Positions 46,301 to 55,800 of a DNA stretch of 64,000 nucleotides are shown here, in pieces. The notes under the pieces were generated by a model, which was not told the origin of the DNA, did not search any database, and saw only the letters and a list, made by a program, of their open reading frames with translations. The DNA lies in contig NZ_FNBD01000002.1 of NCBI RefSeq assembly GCF_900102165.1, positions 402,157-466,156 of the forward strand. The letters run 5' to 3'. Numbering within the stretch: the stretch's first letter is position 1; the number at the start of each line of letters is the position of its first letter. Origin of the DNA: Cellulophaga baltica (GTDB taxonomy: Bacteria; Bacteroidota; Bacteroidia; Flavobacteriales; Flavobacteriaceae). The position numbers and the translations under genes are program-made.

Positions 46301-49300
46301 TTTTTAGTATTGCTACAGACAAACCAAATTATGAAATTGGCGATAAGGCAAAAATCACTTTAAAAACTGCCGCCAAAGATTTGTATGTGACGCTGACCAT
46401 TGAAAAAGAGTATAAGATAGTTGACACAAAAATTATTCATTTATCAGAAAATAAAAAATCATTTACAATACCAATTGATACGGAAGATTTAGGTGGTTTT
46501 GCCATCAATTATTCCTATGCGGCATTTAATTCTTATGCATCAGGAAATGTTATAGTTCCTGTACCTTATCCTATAACCGATTTACAAATTGAAACCGTAA
46601 CGTTTAGAGATAAGATAAAACCTGGGACTGATGAAACGTGGTCGTTTAAAATAAAAGGACCTAAAGGAGATAAAGTAGCCGCAGAACTTTTAGCAAGTAT
46701 GTATGATGCCTCTTTAGATGCATTTAGAGGTCACTCATGGGGTTTTAACCCACTGTACAAGCATAATTATTATGCTTACCAACGTAGTAATGCTAACCGT
46801 AGTTTTGGAGTCAAATCTTTTATGTCTTACTGGCAATTTGATACCAATTACGTTTCTGTTTCTCAGTATTACGATACCTTCAAATGGTTTGATTTAAACC
46901 TAGGATACAATAACCGTTCTGGAGCTTATTTATCTCGAAAAATGATGAGTAAATCTGCTCCGACCATGGAAATCATGAGTGAGATGGAAGATAGCGCTGG
47001 AGTTGCAGAAATGGCCATGGAATCAAACGCTGCACCAATAGAAAATAAAGAAAACGATGCTGTTCCTGGTCGTCCAAGCGCAGAACAGCCTGACTCCGAA
47101 TTTGGGGAAGTTCAAATTCGTAAAAATTTACAAGAAACAGCCTTTTTCTTCCCACAATTACAAACAGATAAAGAAGGAAATGTCTCTTTTAGTTTTACCA
47201 CACCAGAAGCATTAACACAATGGAAATTACAACTGCTTGCACATACTAAGAATCTAGAAACGGCCACAGCTCAATTTACTACGGTTACACAGAAAGAATT
47301 AATGGTACTGCCAAATGCTCCACGGTTTTTACGGGAAGGTGATCAAATCGTTGTGAGTTCTAAAATTTCTAATCTAACAGAGAAAAGTCTAACAGGGCAA
47401 GCAAAAATTGTCTTAATCGATGCCGTATCAAATGCTGATATTACTACAGATATTACAAAAGATGCACAGCAAGAATTTTCAGTAGACGCAACGGGAAACA
47501 CACAAGTATCTTGGACCATAACTGTTCCTGAAGGATTGCAAGCCGTGTCTTATAAAATTCTAGCAAAAGCAGGAGATTTTAGTGATGGAGAACAAAATAT
47601 GTGGCCTGTACTTTCTAATAGAATGTTGGTCACAGAATCTTTACCTATGTGGGTAAGAAGCAACCAAACAAAAACTTTTAGCTTAGACAAATTAAAGAAC
47701 AATACTTCCAAAACACTACGTAATCATAAACTTACTTTAGAGATTACTTCAAACCCAGCCTGGTATGCGGTGCAAGCTTTGCCGTACTTAATGGAATACC
47801 CATATGAATGTAATGAACAAACATTTGCCCGTTATTATGCAAACACTTTAGCGAGTTACATTGCCAATAGCAATCCTAAAATTCAGGAGGTATTTAATCA
47901 ATGGGCAAACGCGGATGCTTTGCTTAGTAATTTAGAAAAGAATGAAGAGTTAAAATCGCTCTTAATTCAAGAAACCCCTTGGTTACGTGATGCGCAATCA
48001 GAAACAGAGCAAAAGAAACGTATTGCATTGCTTTTTGATCTAAATAAAATGAGAGCATCTCAAGAAAGCGCATTTAGCAAATTAGCACAAAATCAAATGT
48101 CTAATGGCGCGTGGTCTTGGTTTGCTGGCGGTCGTGAAAACAGATACATCACACAGCACATCATTACAGGTCTTGGGCATTTAAATAAGCTTATCATTTC
48201 TTCTGAAACAGCGCAAGAACAAAGCACTATGATTAAAAAAGCAATCTCTTATTTAGACAATGCCTTTGTTGCTGAATATGAGTATATGAAAAATCACACC
48301 AAAGACATAAGCAAAGATCATCTGAGTCATTCTCAAGTACAGTACCTCTACATGCGTTCTTTCTTTAGTGACATAAAAACTTCTAAAAAAGTTGATGAGG
48401 TTACCGCTTATTACAAAGGACAAATTCAGAACTATTGGAAAAATAGGAATCTGTATAGCAAAGGAATGTTGGCTTTAATTATGCACCGAATGCAAGATAA
48501 GGCTACTGCCACCAAAATAATACGCCACTTAGAAGAGAATAGTATTACTAGTGATGAATTAGGAATGTATTGGAAAGAAAACACCAATTCATGGTATTGG
48601 TACCAGGCGCCTATTGAAACTCAAGCCCTATTAATTGAAGCTTTCTCTGAAATCCAGAATGATGTAACGACTATAGATAATTTAAAAATCTGGTTACTTA
48701 AGAACAAACAGACCAACCAGTGGAAAACGACCAAGGCAACTACAGAAGCTGTTTATGCGCTGCTACTACAAGGCAGTGATTGGATAGCAGTAACCAATGC
48801 AGTAGAAGTGCTTGTTGGTGGCGAAGAAATAGCTCCAGAAAAATTAGAAGGTGTAAGAGTAGAAGCGGGTACTGGCTACTATAAAACTTCATGGAACAAG
48901 TCTGAAATTACACCGAAAATGGCCGAAGTTCAAATTAGTAAAAAAGGAGCTGGAATTGCTTGGGGTGCCCTTTACTGGCAATATTTTGAAGACCTCGATA
49001 AAATTACATCAGCAGAAACACCCTTGAAATTAAAAAAGAAGTTGTTCTTAAAAAAGAATACAGCTACGGGAGAGAAGATTTCTGAAATTACAGCAAACAC
49101 CAAATTAGCTGTGGGCGATTTAGTGCGCGTACGTATTGAATTACTCGCAGACCGAGATATGGAATTTATTCATATGAAAGATATGCGTGCCGCTGGTTTT
49201 GAACCCATCAATATATTTTCTCAATACAAATGGCAAGATGGTTTAGGATACTATGAAAGTACCAAAGATGCTAGCACTAATTTCTTTTTTGACTTTTTAC

Positions 49301-49446
49301 CAAAAGGAGTGTATGTCTTTGAATATGATTTACGTGTAAATAATGCTGGAAATTTCAGTAATGGTATTACAACGATACAAAGTATGTACGCGCCTGAATT
49401 TAGCAGTCATAGTGAAGGCGTACGCGTAACAATTGATGCCAACTAA
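43393..49446 (+). CDS. Large alpha-2-macroglobulin-family protein with thioester motif
   Basis: A 2017-residue exported protein. The ATG at 43393 gives the signal peptide MKQATVFVLIILFSHIAEAQ; an ATG-like start at 43363 would precede it by ten residues. No lipobox Cys is seen, unlike the Escherichia coli YfhM type. An unusual helical N-terminal region (~350 residues) precedes the macroglobulin (MG) domains: SLFLFTDRSIYRPGQPLFFKGIA-type MG block is clear (TDRSIYRPGQPLFFKGI). A Met/Glu/Ser-rich stretch (about residues 1184-1236) fits a bait region. The thioester motif CNEQ is near residue 1473 (YPYECNEQTFARYY), followed by the alpha/alpha toroid. It likely traps proteases in the periplasm or at the surface. 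No neighbouring penicillin-binding protein gene is found. Confidence 0.9.
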   Translation: MKQATVFVLIILFSHIAEAQGNKNSFETLWKKVAQLEQEGLTKSALSVVSSISEKAKKESNNAQVVKSLLFSSKYSLTLEEDAQLKIISEFKSEIEKATTPTKNILESYLANLYWQYYQQNRYQFYNRTETEAKVDTTDFRTWDLNTLFYEIAIHFDASLENNEALKEIPVSEFEVLLNSQDGSDKLRPTLYDLLAHTALNFYKTDENSITRPADKFEIDDSEVLCESYQFIHHKISTTDKTSLQAKALQLYQELLQFHSTDKTSDTYVTIDIERLHFIKNNAVFSNVGDFYLNILQNSAEHIKDHENWSLYQYEIAAYYAELANTYHAKTNDEHRWKNKEALALCDILIKKYPKNLGALKSQNLTTTILSKRIHLTNEEYIPTNKTSRLLINYKNIDALSVTAYKIDRDQFQALEDAYKIEEKVAIIKKLKAVKNWDANLKNENDYQNHAIEIEIPTLANGYYLLVAKDNKLDQNSFAYSALNVTDLVLSENQLNGNNSFQVINRNNGAPISNAQVRFTYRINYDNKYLNKTYTSDENGNITFEKSEDYWTDVRIKVTADNEVAYFTGFYINHNYSRNNEKHTSYSTFLFTDRSIYRPGQPLFFKGIAVADSDSEKSIIAATDVTVKLLDANYQEVSSQNFKTNEYGSFSGEFILPSNGLTGNFSLQTSNSTYGLNGSTNFSVEEYKRPKSEVHFNPITETYRVNDMIKVHGKAMAYAGSAISDAKVTYRVKRAVYYPRWYYWYRSYQNYTPQEIAFGETTTDASGNFEFDFKAIVDHSTSAKNLPTFSYEVTADITDINGETHSTATTVNVGYHALNATIAVAARLDKNASENKLALYTTNLNGKTVASSGTLKIYKLQAPSAVLRPRPWAAPDYDYFGKEKFKSLYPHDAYASEYDANTWENADLLWETQFNTSKTNEVSLPNLKKWQSGKYRIELATTDKFGQLVEEKVQTTVYSSDDKSLADQQIFSIATDKPNYEIGDKAKITLKTAAKDLYVTLTIEKEYKIVDTKIIHLSENKKSFTIPIDTEDLGGFAINYSYAAFNSYASGNVIVPVPYPITDLQIETVTFRDKIKPGTDETWSFKIKGPKGDKVAAELLASMYDASLDAFRGHSWGFNPLYKHNYYAYQRSNANRSFGVKSFMSYWQFDTNYVSVSQYYDTFKWFDLNLGYNNRSGAYLSRKMMSKSAPTMEIMSEMEDSAGVAEMAMESNAAPIENKENDAVPGRPSAEQPDSEFGEVQIRKNLQETAFFFPQLQTDKEGNVSFSFTTPEALTQWKLQLLAHTKNLETATAQFTTVTQKELMVLPNAPRFLREGDQIVVSSKISNLTEKSLTGQAKIVLIDAVSNADITTDITKDAQQEFSVDATGNTQVSWTITVPEGLQAVSYKILAKAGDFSDGEQNMWPVLSNRMLVTESLPMWVRSNQTKTFSLDKLKNNTSKTLRNHKLTLEITSNPAWYAVQALPYLMEYPYECNEQTFARYYANTLASYIANSNPKIQEVFNQWANADALLSNLEKNEELKSLLIQETPWLRDAQSETEQKKRIALLFDLNKMRASQESAFSKLAQNQMSNGAWSWFAGGRENRYITQHIITGLGHLNKLIISSETAQEQSTMIKKAISYLDNAFVAEYEYMKNHTKDISKDHLSHSQVQYLYMRSFFSDIKTSKKVDEVTAYYKGQIQNYWKNRNLYSKGMLALIMHRMQDKATATKIIRHLEENSITSDELGMYWKENTNSWYWYQAPIETQALLIEAFSEIQNDVTTIDNLKIWLLKNKQTNQWKTTKATTEAVYALLLQGSDWIAVTNAVEVLVGGEEIAPEKLEGVRVEAGTGYYKTSWNKSEITPKMAEVQISKKGAGIAWGALYWQYFEDLDKITSAETPLKLKKKLFLKKNTATGEKISEITANTKLAVGDLVRVRIELLADRDMEFIHMKDMRAAGFEPINIFSQYKWQDGLGYYESTKDASTNFFFDFLPKGVYVFEYDLRVNNAGNFSNGITTIQSMYAPEFSSHSEGVRVTIDAN

Positions 49447-49461
49447 TTAGGATGAAAAAAT

Positions 49462-49488
49462 GTAAACTCACCAAAAAGGTGGGTTTAC
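49462..49488 (+). other. Hairpin after the alpha-2-macroglobulin gene
   Basis: GTAAACTCACC and GGTGGGTTTAC form an 11-bp stem (one U-G wobble) around an AAAAA loop. No T run follows, so it is not a classical intrinsic terminator; it may protect the mRNA 3' end or act in a factor-dependent stop. Confidence 0.5.
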
Positions 49489-49523
49489 GCATTCAATAGC
49501 TGTGTAGCCTCATTGTTGGTTTT

Positions 49524-49577
49524 ATAGGCTTTAGTTTTCCTATACCTTAGAGGTATCTAATTAAAACCAAAGCCTAT
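49524..49577 (+). promoter_or_regulatory. Stem-loop covering the start codon at 49576
   Basis: The arm ATAGGCTTTAGTTTT (49524-49538) pairs with AAAACCAAAGCCTAT (49563-49577) with a single A-C mismatch. The right arm ends inside the ATG at 49576-49578. A second hairpin, ATACCT-TAG-AGGTAT (49542-49556), fills the loop. In the mRNA this would hide the start codon and the ribosome landing site, so translation of the next gene may depend on melting or on an upstream transcription start. Confidence 0.55.
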
Positions 49578-50304
49578 GAAAAATTCCATTAGCGTATCCG
49601 TAAAGAAACCATGTTCAGAGAAATTTAGTACCTTTAGTACCACCGATAAAGGCGGTTTTTGCGGCTCTTGCGAAAAGGAAGTAATCGATTTTACAACCAT
49701 GTCTAAAAGCGAAATATTAAACTATTTATGTACTGCAACAAACAGCACTTGCGGCCGATTTAAAACCTCACAATTAAACGATTTACAAATGTCAGACTCA
49801 AACGTTTCCTCTTATAATTTTTTAACTAAAAGTATCGGCGCTATGAGCTTCTCATTATTATCATTATGTGCCATATCTAGCGTTAACGCACAAGATGAAG
49901 CATTAAACACTAGTGTACAAACAGAATTAGTTTCAAATCCGGGAGCTACTACCAATGCAACTCAAAGCAACAAATACAAGGTAAAAGGTCTTGTGGTAGA
50001 TCAGGAAAATTTACCACTACCTGGTGTTTCTGTTGTTCTAAAAGGAACGAATGAAGGAGTGTCTACAGATTTTGATGGCAATTTTGAATTCAGCAGACGC
50101 TTATCTGAAGGTGATGTTCTTGATTTTAGCTATGTAGGGTATGATACTCAGCGTTACACCATCACCAAAAGTGAAACAGATACCATTGAAATTTCTATAC
50201 TTTTTGATTCGGCAGATATAGAACTTATGGGAGATATTTCTATCGAAGGAGTATACCAGCCAAAAAGAAACATTGCTCAGAAAATTGGTTCTATTTTTAA
50301 CTAA
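49576..50304 (+). CDS. Membrane protein with N-terminal Cys-rich segment and carboxypeptidase-regulatory-like domain
   Basis: A 242-residue protein. Residues 1-60 contain five Cys (13, 29, 32, 52, 59), including FCGSCEKEVIDFT and an MSKSEILNYL helix, a possible metal-binding segment. One hydrophobic segment (about 84-104, ending in NAQ) resembles a membrane anchor or internal signal. Residues about 130-215 form a carboxypeptidase D-regulatory-like beta sandwich (GLVVDQENLPLPGVSVVLKG, TDFDGNFEFS). This layout, with a Cys-rich cytoplasmic head and a periplasmic beta domain, recurs in flavobacterial proteins of unknown function. The stop codon shares its last base with the start of the transglutaminase gene. 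Confidence 0.78.
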   Translation: MKNSISVSVKKPCSEKFSTFSTTDKGGFCGSCEKEVIDFTTMSKSEILNYLCTATNSTCGRFKTSQLNDLQMSDSNVSSYNFLTKSIGAMSFSLLSLCAISSVNAQDEALNTSVQTELVSNPGATTNATQSNKYKVKGLVVDQENLPLPGVSVVLKGTNEGVSTDFDGNFEFSRRLSEGDVLDFSYVGYDTQRYTITKSETDTIEISILFDSADIELMGDISIEGVYQPKRNIAQKIGSIFN

Positions 50305-51317
50305 TGAGGTATGCCTTTCTTATTTTTATTTTATGCGCAAGCATAAGCTATGGGCAACGCTCAGCATTTAATGCCATAGATTTTTCTAAAGCAGATAGTG
50401 TTGCCTATCAAAATAAAGGAGCTAGTTTAAAAAGTCTTCCTATACTTGTTCATAACCTAACTACAAATTTACACACAGACGTAGAGAAATTTAGAGCGAT
50501 ATATACTTGGATAAGTACCAATATTGAAAATGACTACAACTCATATGCAAAAACGAAAAGTAAGAGAAGTAAAATAGAAAAAGATCGCACCGCTTTCTTA
50601 GCATGGAATCAAGACTATACTCCTAAGGTCTTTGAACAGTTAATTCGCAACAAAAAAACAGCTTGCACGGGCTATGCATATTTAGTTCGTGAGATGGCTA
50701 GCTTAGCAGAAATACCTTGTGAGATTATTGATGGTCATAGCCGTACACCAACATTGCCATTAACGCTGGAAAGCCTCCCTAACCACTCTTGGAATAGCGT
50801 GCAATTGAATGGTAAATGGTATTTATGTGATGCCACTTGGTCTGCTGGACAAATAGTTTTTAAGGAAGGGTATCCTGAATTCCAATTTGAATATCACGAT
50901 GGTTATTTCTTGGCAGAACCAAGTTTGTTTATACGAAACCATTATCCTTTAGAAAAAAAATGGTCTTTATTGGAAGACATGCCAAGCTTTGAACATTTTA
51001 TTTCTGGTCCTATAGTGTATAAAAATGCATTTAACTTTTCCATCAATCCAGAATTCCCATTAGCACTAGAAACAGAAATTATCAAAAATGAACGTATTCA
51101 CTTTAAATTTTCCAGTGCTGAAAGATTAGATCCAGCAGATCTAGTCCTAGAAATAGGAAATGGTTATGCCACGCAGACCATAGACACTACATTTTTTCAG
51201 CATGATTCTGACTATAGCATTTCTTATAAGTTTACGAAGGCGGGCTTATACGACGTTCACTTAAAATACAATGGTGCTATTATCGCCACCTATATTATAC
51301 GGGTCAAAAGGAAGTAA
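50304..51317 (+). CDS. Exported transglutaminase-like protein
   Basis: A 337-residue protein with signal peptide (MRYAFLIFILCASISYGQ). The transglutaminase-like core carries the full triad: Cys121 in KKTACTGYAYL, His161 in PNHSWNSVQL and Asp176 in YLCDATWSAG. It may be a cysteine protease or crosslinking enzyme acting on envelope proteins. The C-terminal third is beta-rich (ending IIATYIIRVKRK). The start codon overlaps the stop of the preceding gene by one base, so the two are coupled. Confidence 0.86.
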   Translation: MRYAFLIFILCASISYGQRSAFNAIDFSKADSVAYQNKGASLKSLPILVHNLTTNLHTDVEKFRAIYTWISTNIENDYNSYAKTKSKRSKIEKDRTAFLAWNQDYTPKVFEQLIRNKKTACTGYAYLVREMASLAEIPCEIIDGHSRTPTLPLTLESLPNHSWNSVQLNGKWYLCDATWSAGQIVFKEGYPEFQFEYHDGYFLAEPSLFIRNHYPLEKKWSLLEDMPSFEHFISGPIVYKNAFNFSINPEFPLALETEIIKNERIHFKFSSAERLDPADLVLEIGNGYATQTIDTTFFQHDSDYSISYKFTKAGLYDVHLKYNGAIIATYIIRVKRK

Positions 51318-51340
51318 TCTTTTAAAACGTTAAGTATAAA

Positions 51341-51370
51341 AAACCCAGCACACTCATGTGCTGGGTTTTT
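51341..51370. terminator. Bidirectional intrinsic terminator
   Basis: AAACCCAGCACA (51341-51352) pairs with TGTGCTGGGTTT (51357-51368) around the loop CTCA. A-rich sequence precedes and a T run follows, so it can stop both the plus-strand transglutaminase transcript and the minus-strand susD transcript. Confidence 0.88.
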
Positions 51371-51395
51371 CTGGCATCATACTATTTGAACAAGG

Positions 51396-52841
51396 CTATT
51401 TTAGAAGCCACATCAATGAGTTAATATCATCCCCGGAGGTAAACTGTCTATTAATAGCAGCTTTTAAACTTGCTGCATTATTTGTGGCTTCATTGGCAGG
51501 ATACAACCACCTTTTGGGTATTCTACCCTCATTTAAGGTTCCACCACCATCTACATTAAATTCAGGATATCCTGTTCTTCGTTGCTCATAAAACATTTGC
51601 CATCCGGTATTTAAAAACAACGCTATATGCTTTTGTGTTGCAATACGTGCCATAGCAATAGCACTAGTTAATTGAACTTCGGACTTCGCTAAGTAAGCAG
51701 ATACCTCTGAAATACCGTAAAAGTTCATTGACGCTTTTATACCTTCATTATAGTATGATGCCGCATCACCAGAAATCCAAGTTCTTGCTACCGCTTCTGC
51801 TAGAATAAATTGTAACTCTGAATAGCCAATTAACAGACTAGGCTCGTTTATAGGATCATTGTAAAACCGAGGAGCTATTCTAGAGGCATTCCCTGCAACC
51901 GCTTTAGCTGCATTATCACTAAAAATAGCACTTCCATATAAACCATCATAAGCATTAAAATCATCATCTGCTAAAGCAATAGCTGCAGGTGTTTTTTCAG
52001 CAAAAACAAACAACCTTGGATCTTCCAGATCTTTGAGCCTGTCTACAAAAGACTCTTCTAAATAATATGCAGTCTGTAACTCGTTATTATTAAACAGAGG
52101 ATATCTGTTATCTTGAATGTTTACATATACCAATGCGCCATTGTCCTCATTAGAATCAAACAATGGATATTTAGTTGGGTTCTCTAAAATTTCCTGGAAT
52201 CTTCCTATAACATTCAAAGAAGCTACGTCCGTTTTGTTAGACAACATTAACAATACTCTTAAATAGTACGTGTTAATTAATTTACGCCATTTTGTTTTAT
52301 CACCATCATAAATCACATCTCCTAATATCAGCTCTTCGTTTGTTGCTAGCGCATTAGAGGCATCATTCAAATCATTTAAAACTTTCAGAAAAATAGCTTC
52401 TTGTGTATCATAAACAGGTGTATAATTTTCTTCTCCTGTAGCTAAAATCTCACTATAAGGAACTTCTCCGAAAACCATAGTTAGCTCCGTTATAAAATAA
52501 GAATTAAAGAATTTTGCTAAAATTGAATAGACTTCTGTTTCTGCTTTTTCACTTTCTTCAATCATTTTATGCACTTGCTTAATGTTGTCATAATTAGCAA
52601 ATGAAGCTTGTTGCCAGTTGTAATATTGATTTTCATTAATACCGTCTGTAAATGTTAGATATCTACTAGCTAAAGCGCTATTTAAACTAACATTATTAAA
52701 TGCTTTTGTTTCGATATTAGTTAATAATAAATCTGGACTAACAGAAGTTGCTCTATTAGGATCATCTTGTAAATCTTCTATTTTGGTACAACTTACCGTA
52801 AAGAAAAGTGCACATAAAATGTATATACTATAATTTTTCAT
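51396..52841 (-). CDS. SusD/RagB-family lipoprotein (third copy, SusD-like_2 type)
   Basis: A 481-residue surface lipoprotein (signal ALFFTVSCTKIEDLQDDPN, Cys at residue 18). DPNRATSVSPDLLLTNIE and the C-terminal GWQMFYEQRRTGYPEFNVD and RIPKRWLYPANEATNNA are family blocks. It is the last gene of the phosphodiesterase-susC-susD unit, 12 nt after susC. The substrate is unknown. Confidence 0.92.
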   Translation of the reverse strand: MKNYSIYILCALFFTVSCTKIEDLQDDPNRATSVSPDLLLTNIETKAFNNVSLNSALASRYLTFTDGINENQYYNWQQASFANYDNIKQVHKMIEESEKAETEVYSILAKFFNSYFITELTMVFGEVPYSEILATGEENYTPVYDTQEAIFLKVLNDLNDASNALATNEELILGDVIYDGDKTKWRKLINTYYLRVLLMLSNKTDVASLNVIGRFQEILENPTKYPLFDSNEDNGALVYVNIQDNRYPLFNNNELQTAYYLEESFVDRLKDLEDPRLFVFAEKTPAAIALADDDFNAYDGLYGSAIFSDNAAKAVAGNASRIAPRFYNDPINEPSLLIGYSELQFILAEAVARTWISGDAASYYNEGIKASMNFYGISEVSAYLAKSEVQLTSAIAMARIATQKHIALFLNTGWQMFYEQRRTGYPEFNVDGGGTLNEGRIPKRWLYPANEATNNAASLKAAINRQFTSGDDINSLMWLLK

Positions 52842-52853
52842 TTTATTTTTTAT

Positions 52854-55800
52854 TTAAAATTTTACGTTTAAGTTTAAACCTATATTTCTTGTAGATGGTG
52901 CTTGTAAAGCATCTACTCCTGAATCAGGATCTATGTTTGGCACCTTTGAATTCAACCAAAGATTACGACCAATTAATGACAAGCTAAACTCATGTATTGG
53001 GGTATTATCTAATACTTTTTTAGGAAAATTATACGTAAGTGTTACTTCTCTTAACTTTACAAATGACTCTTTGTAATAATGGTAATTTGTATTATGACCA
53101 TTACTAGTGGTTTGCATAAAATTGATGTAATTAACAGCCACATCATTTGGCGCATAGGTTCTAGTATCACTAGTGATTGCACCATTCACATCATAAGAAA
53201 CAGCACCACCAACTACTTTAACACCCGGTGCAACATAAGAACTTACGCCACTGTTAGCATCGTCTCTAAATTGATTCACTGTACCTTTATGTTTACCTCC
53301 CCACCACATTTTTTGATTGGTTGTAGAATAAATTAACCCCCCAATTCTACCATCAAATAAGAAGGATAAATTAAGATTTTTATAGCTCAAGGAATTGGAA
53401 ATTCCATAAGTCCAATCTGGATCGTCTTCCCCTATATATCTTTGATAAGGATCATTTACAGGAAAACCATTTTCGAAAATAACTTCTCCTTCTGTGTTTG
53501 TTTGATACACATCTGCATAAATTTTATCTGTCCGATCACCAACTTTTATAAAACCTTCGGTCTGTTCTCTATCTCCATAAATTTCTTCTTGAAATCTTCT
53601 AAACTTACTTAAATTAAAGAGTATATTCCAGCTAAAGTTTGCTGTTTCAATTGGCTTCGCATCTAATACAAATTCAAGGCCTTTACGCTTAAATTCATCG
53701 CCATTTAGTAAAATACTTTCGTAGCCCGTAGCATCAGAAATCGGACTATAAATTAAATTATTATAATCAGTTGCCTCAAAATACGCTACATCTAAACCTA
53801 CTCTATTGTTAAACCATCTAATATTAGCTCCCACTTCCCAAGTGTCTGAGGTTTCTGGTTCTAGACCTGGCGCTAATAAACTTGTACCAAAGGCTGCAGA
53901 AGTATTGCCATTCCAAGTAGTCCCTTTATCGTAGGCCTGAATGTAGGCATAAGGATCTGTTTCTTCTCCTATTTTCCCTTCAGATACCCTAGACCAAGAA
54001 CCTCTTAACTTTGCAAAACTAATAGCGTTTGGCATTGTAAAAAGACTTGATAACACTAAGGATCCAGAGACCGATGGGTAAAAGAATGAATTATTTTCTT
54101 TTGGTAAGGTAGAGACCTTATCATTTCTACCGGTAATAGATACATAAAATGCATTGTAAAAAGACAAATCTATAAAACCATACACACTTTTTATGGCATC
54201 TTTTTCTTCTCTATTAGTAGCAATATAGCTTGCACCTGCATTATTTGCCAAATTATAAAAGCCAGGAATATTTAAACCATCTGTTTGTGTACTTGCTATA
54301 GTTGATTTACGAAAATAATTAGAGTAGGCTACCTCACTTTTCAGGCTAAAATTGTCAGAAAAACTCTTTTCGTACTTTAAGCCCAAATCGGATATAATAT
54401 CAAAATAACGACTATCCGAATTTGTAAAATTACCTAATGATTTATTCCCGTAACCAATATAACTTTTTGGCTCTTTGTACGTTCTATTTAGACTATAAAC
54501 ATTTATTCCACTTGTACTTTTAATACTAAGCTCTGGTGTTATATTAAACTCAAAAGCAACATTCCCAAAGACATTGTCTTTATCATATCCGCGCTCGTAT
54601 TCATACGCTTGAAAATAAGGATTGTTATAGTAAGATACATTAAAATGCCTTTGCTGATACCCTTCTTGACCTTCTCGCCAATAATTTCGTAAATCTTTTA
54701 CATCTACATCTACACCTGTCCATAAAAGTAAGTTATATAAATAATTAGTGGGTCCATAACCAACTTCTGGAAAGTTATCTGTGTATTGCTTGTTATAAGT
54801 TAAGCTAGAACTAACTTTAAAATTATCCGAAGGATTTAAAGTGCCCCCTACTGTGAATGATGTATTTCCTAAATCTGTGTTTGGCACAATACCTTTTTGA
54901 TAGACATTAGAAACAGACATTCTGTAACTAGCTTTATCATTACCCCAGTTTACACTTACATTATTAGTTTGTATTGACCCAGTTTGAAAAAAGTCTTTAA
55001 TGTTGTTTTTTCCTCTTGAAGTAAACGGGATAGGAATTAAATTACCTGCTGCATCTGTTGGGCTATTATACTGAGTTGTCTCAAAAAACCCACTAGGTGT
55101 AGATGGGTCTAATTGATCTACTTTGGGGCCCCAGATCCATCCGCCACCTTCAGAACCACTACCTAATCCATTACTATAAGCATATTGCCCTTGATTTCCG
55201 TTTCCATAAACCGTTTGTACATCTGGAACTTTAGTGAAAGAAGGCTGAAAAAGTACGGAACTATTTATTGTTACTGTTAGCCTACCCTTTTCTCCTTTTT
55301 TAGTGGTAATCATGATGGCCCCATTTCTACCAACAGATCCATAGAGTGCAGATGCTGTAGCTCCTTTAAGTACACTAATGCTTTCTACATCATCAGAATT
55401 AACTTTCCAAATATCAGCAGATCTATCAGGAATACCATCAATAACCACTAAAGGTTTAGCGCCTCTTAAGCTAATTTCTGGACTCTGAAATAAATCTGTT
55501 GAGTTTTTAATATTTAAACCAGCAACTTTACCGGTTAAAGAGTTAATTAAATTAGGTTCTTTTGCTTTTTCTAAAGAAGTCCCCTTTACCTCTTGTACAG
55601 CATATCCAAGTGCTTTTTTTTCTCTCTTTATTCCTAAAGCTGTTATGACAACTTCTTCTAATGCCGCAGCATCTTCAACTAGGGTAACACGTACAATAGT
55701 TGCATCTGAAACCGTAACTTGCTCGGTTTTAAAACCCATGGAAGAAAATATAAGTACTTCCCCATTCGTGGCGCTAATCGTATAATTACCATCAAAATCT

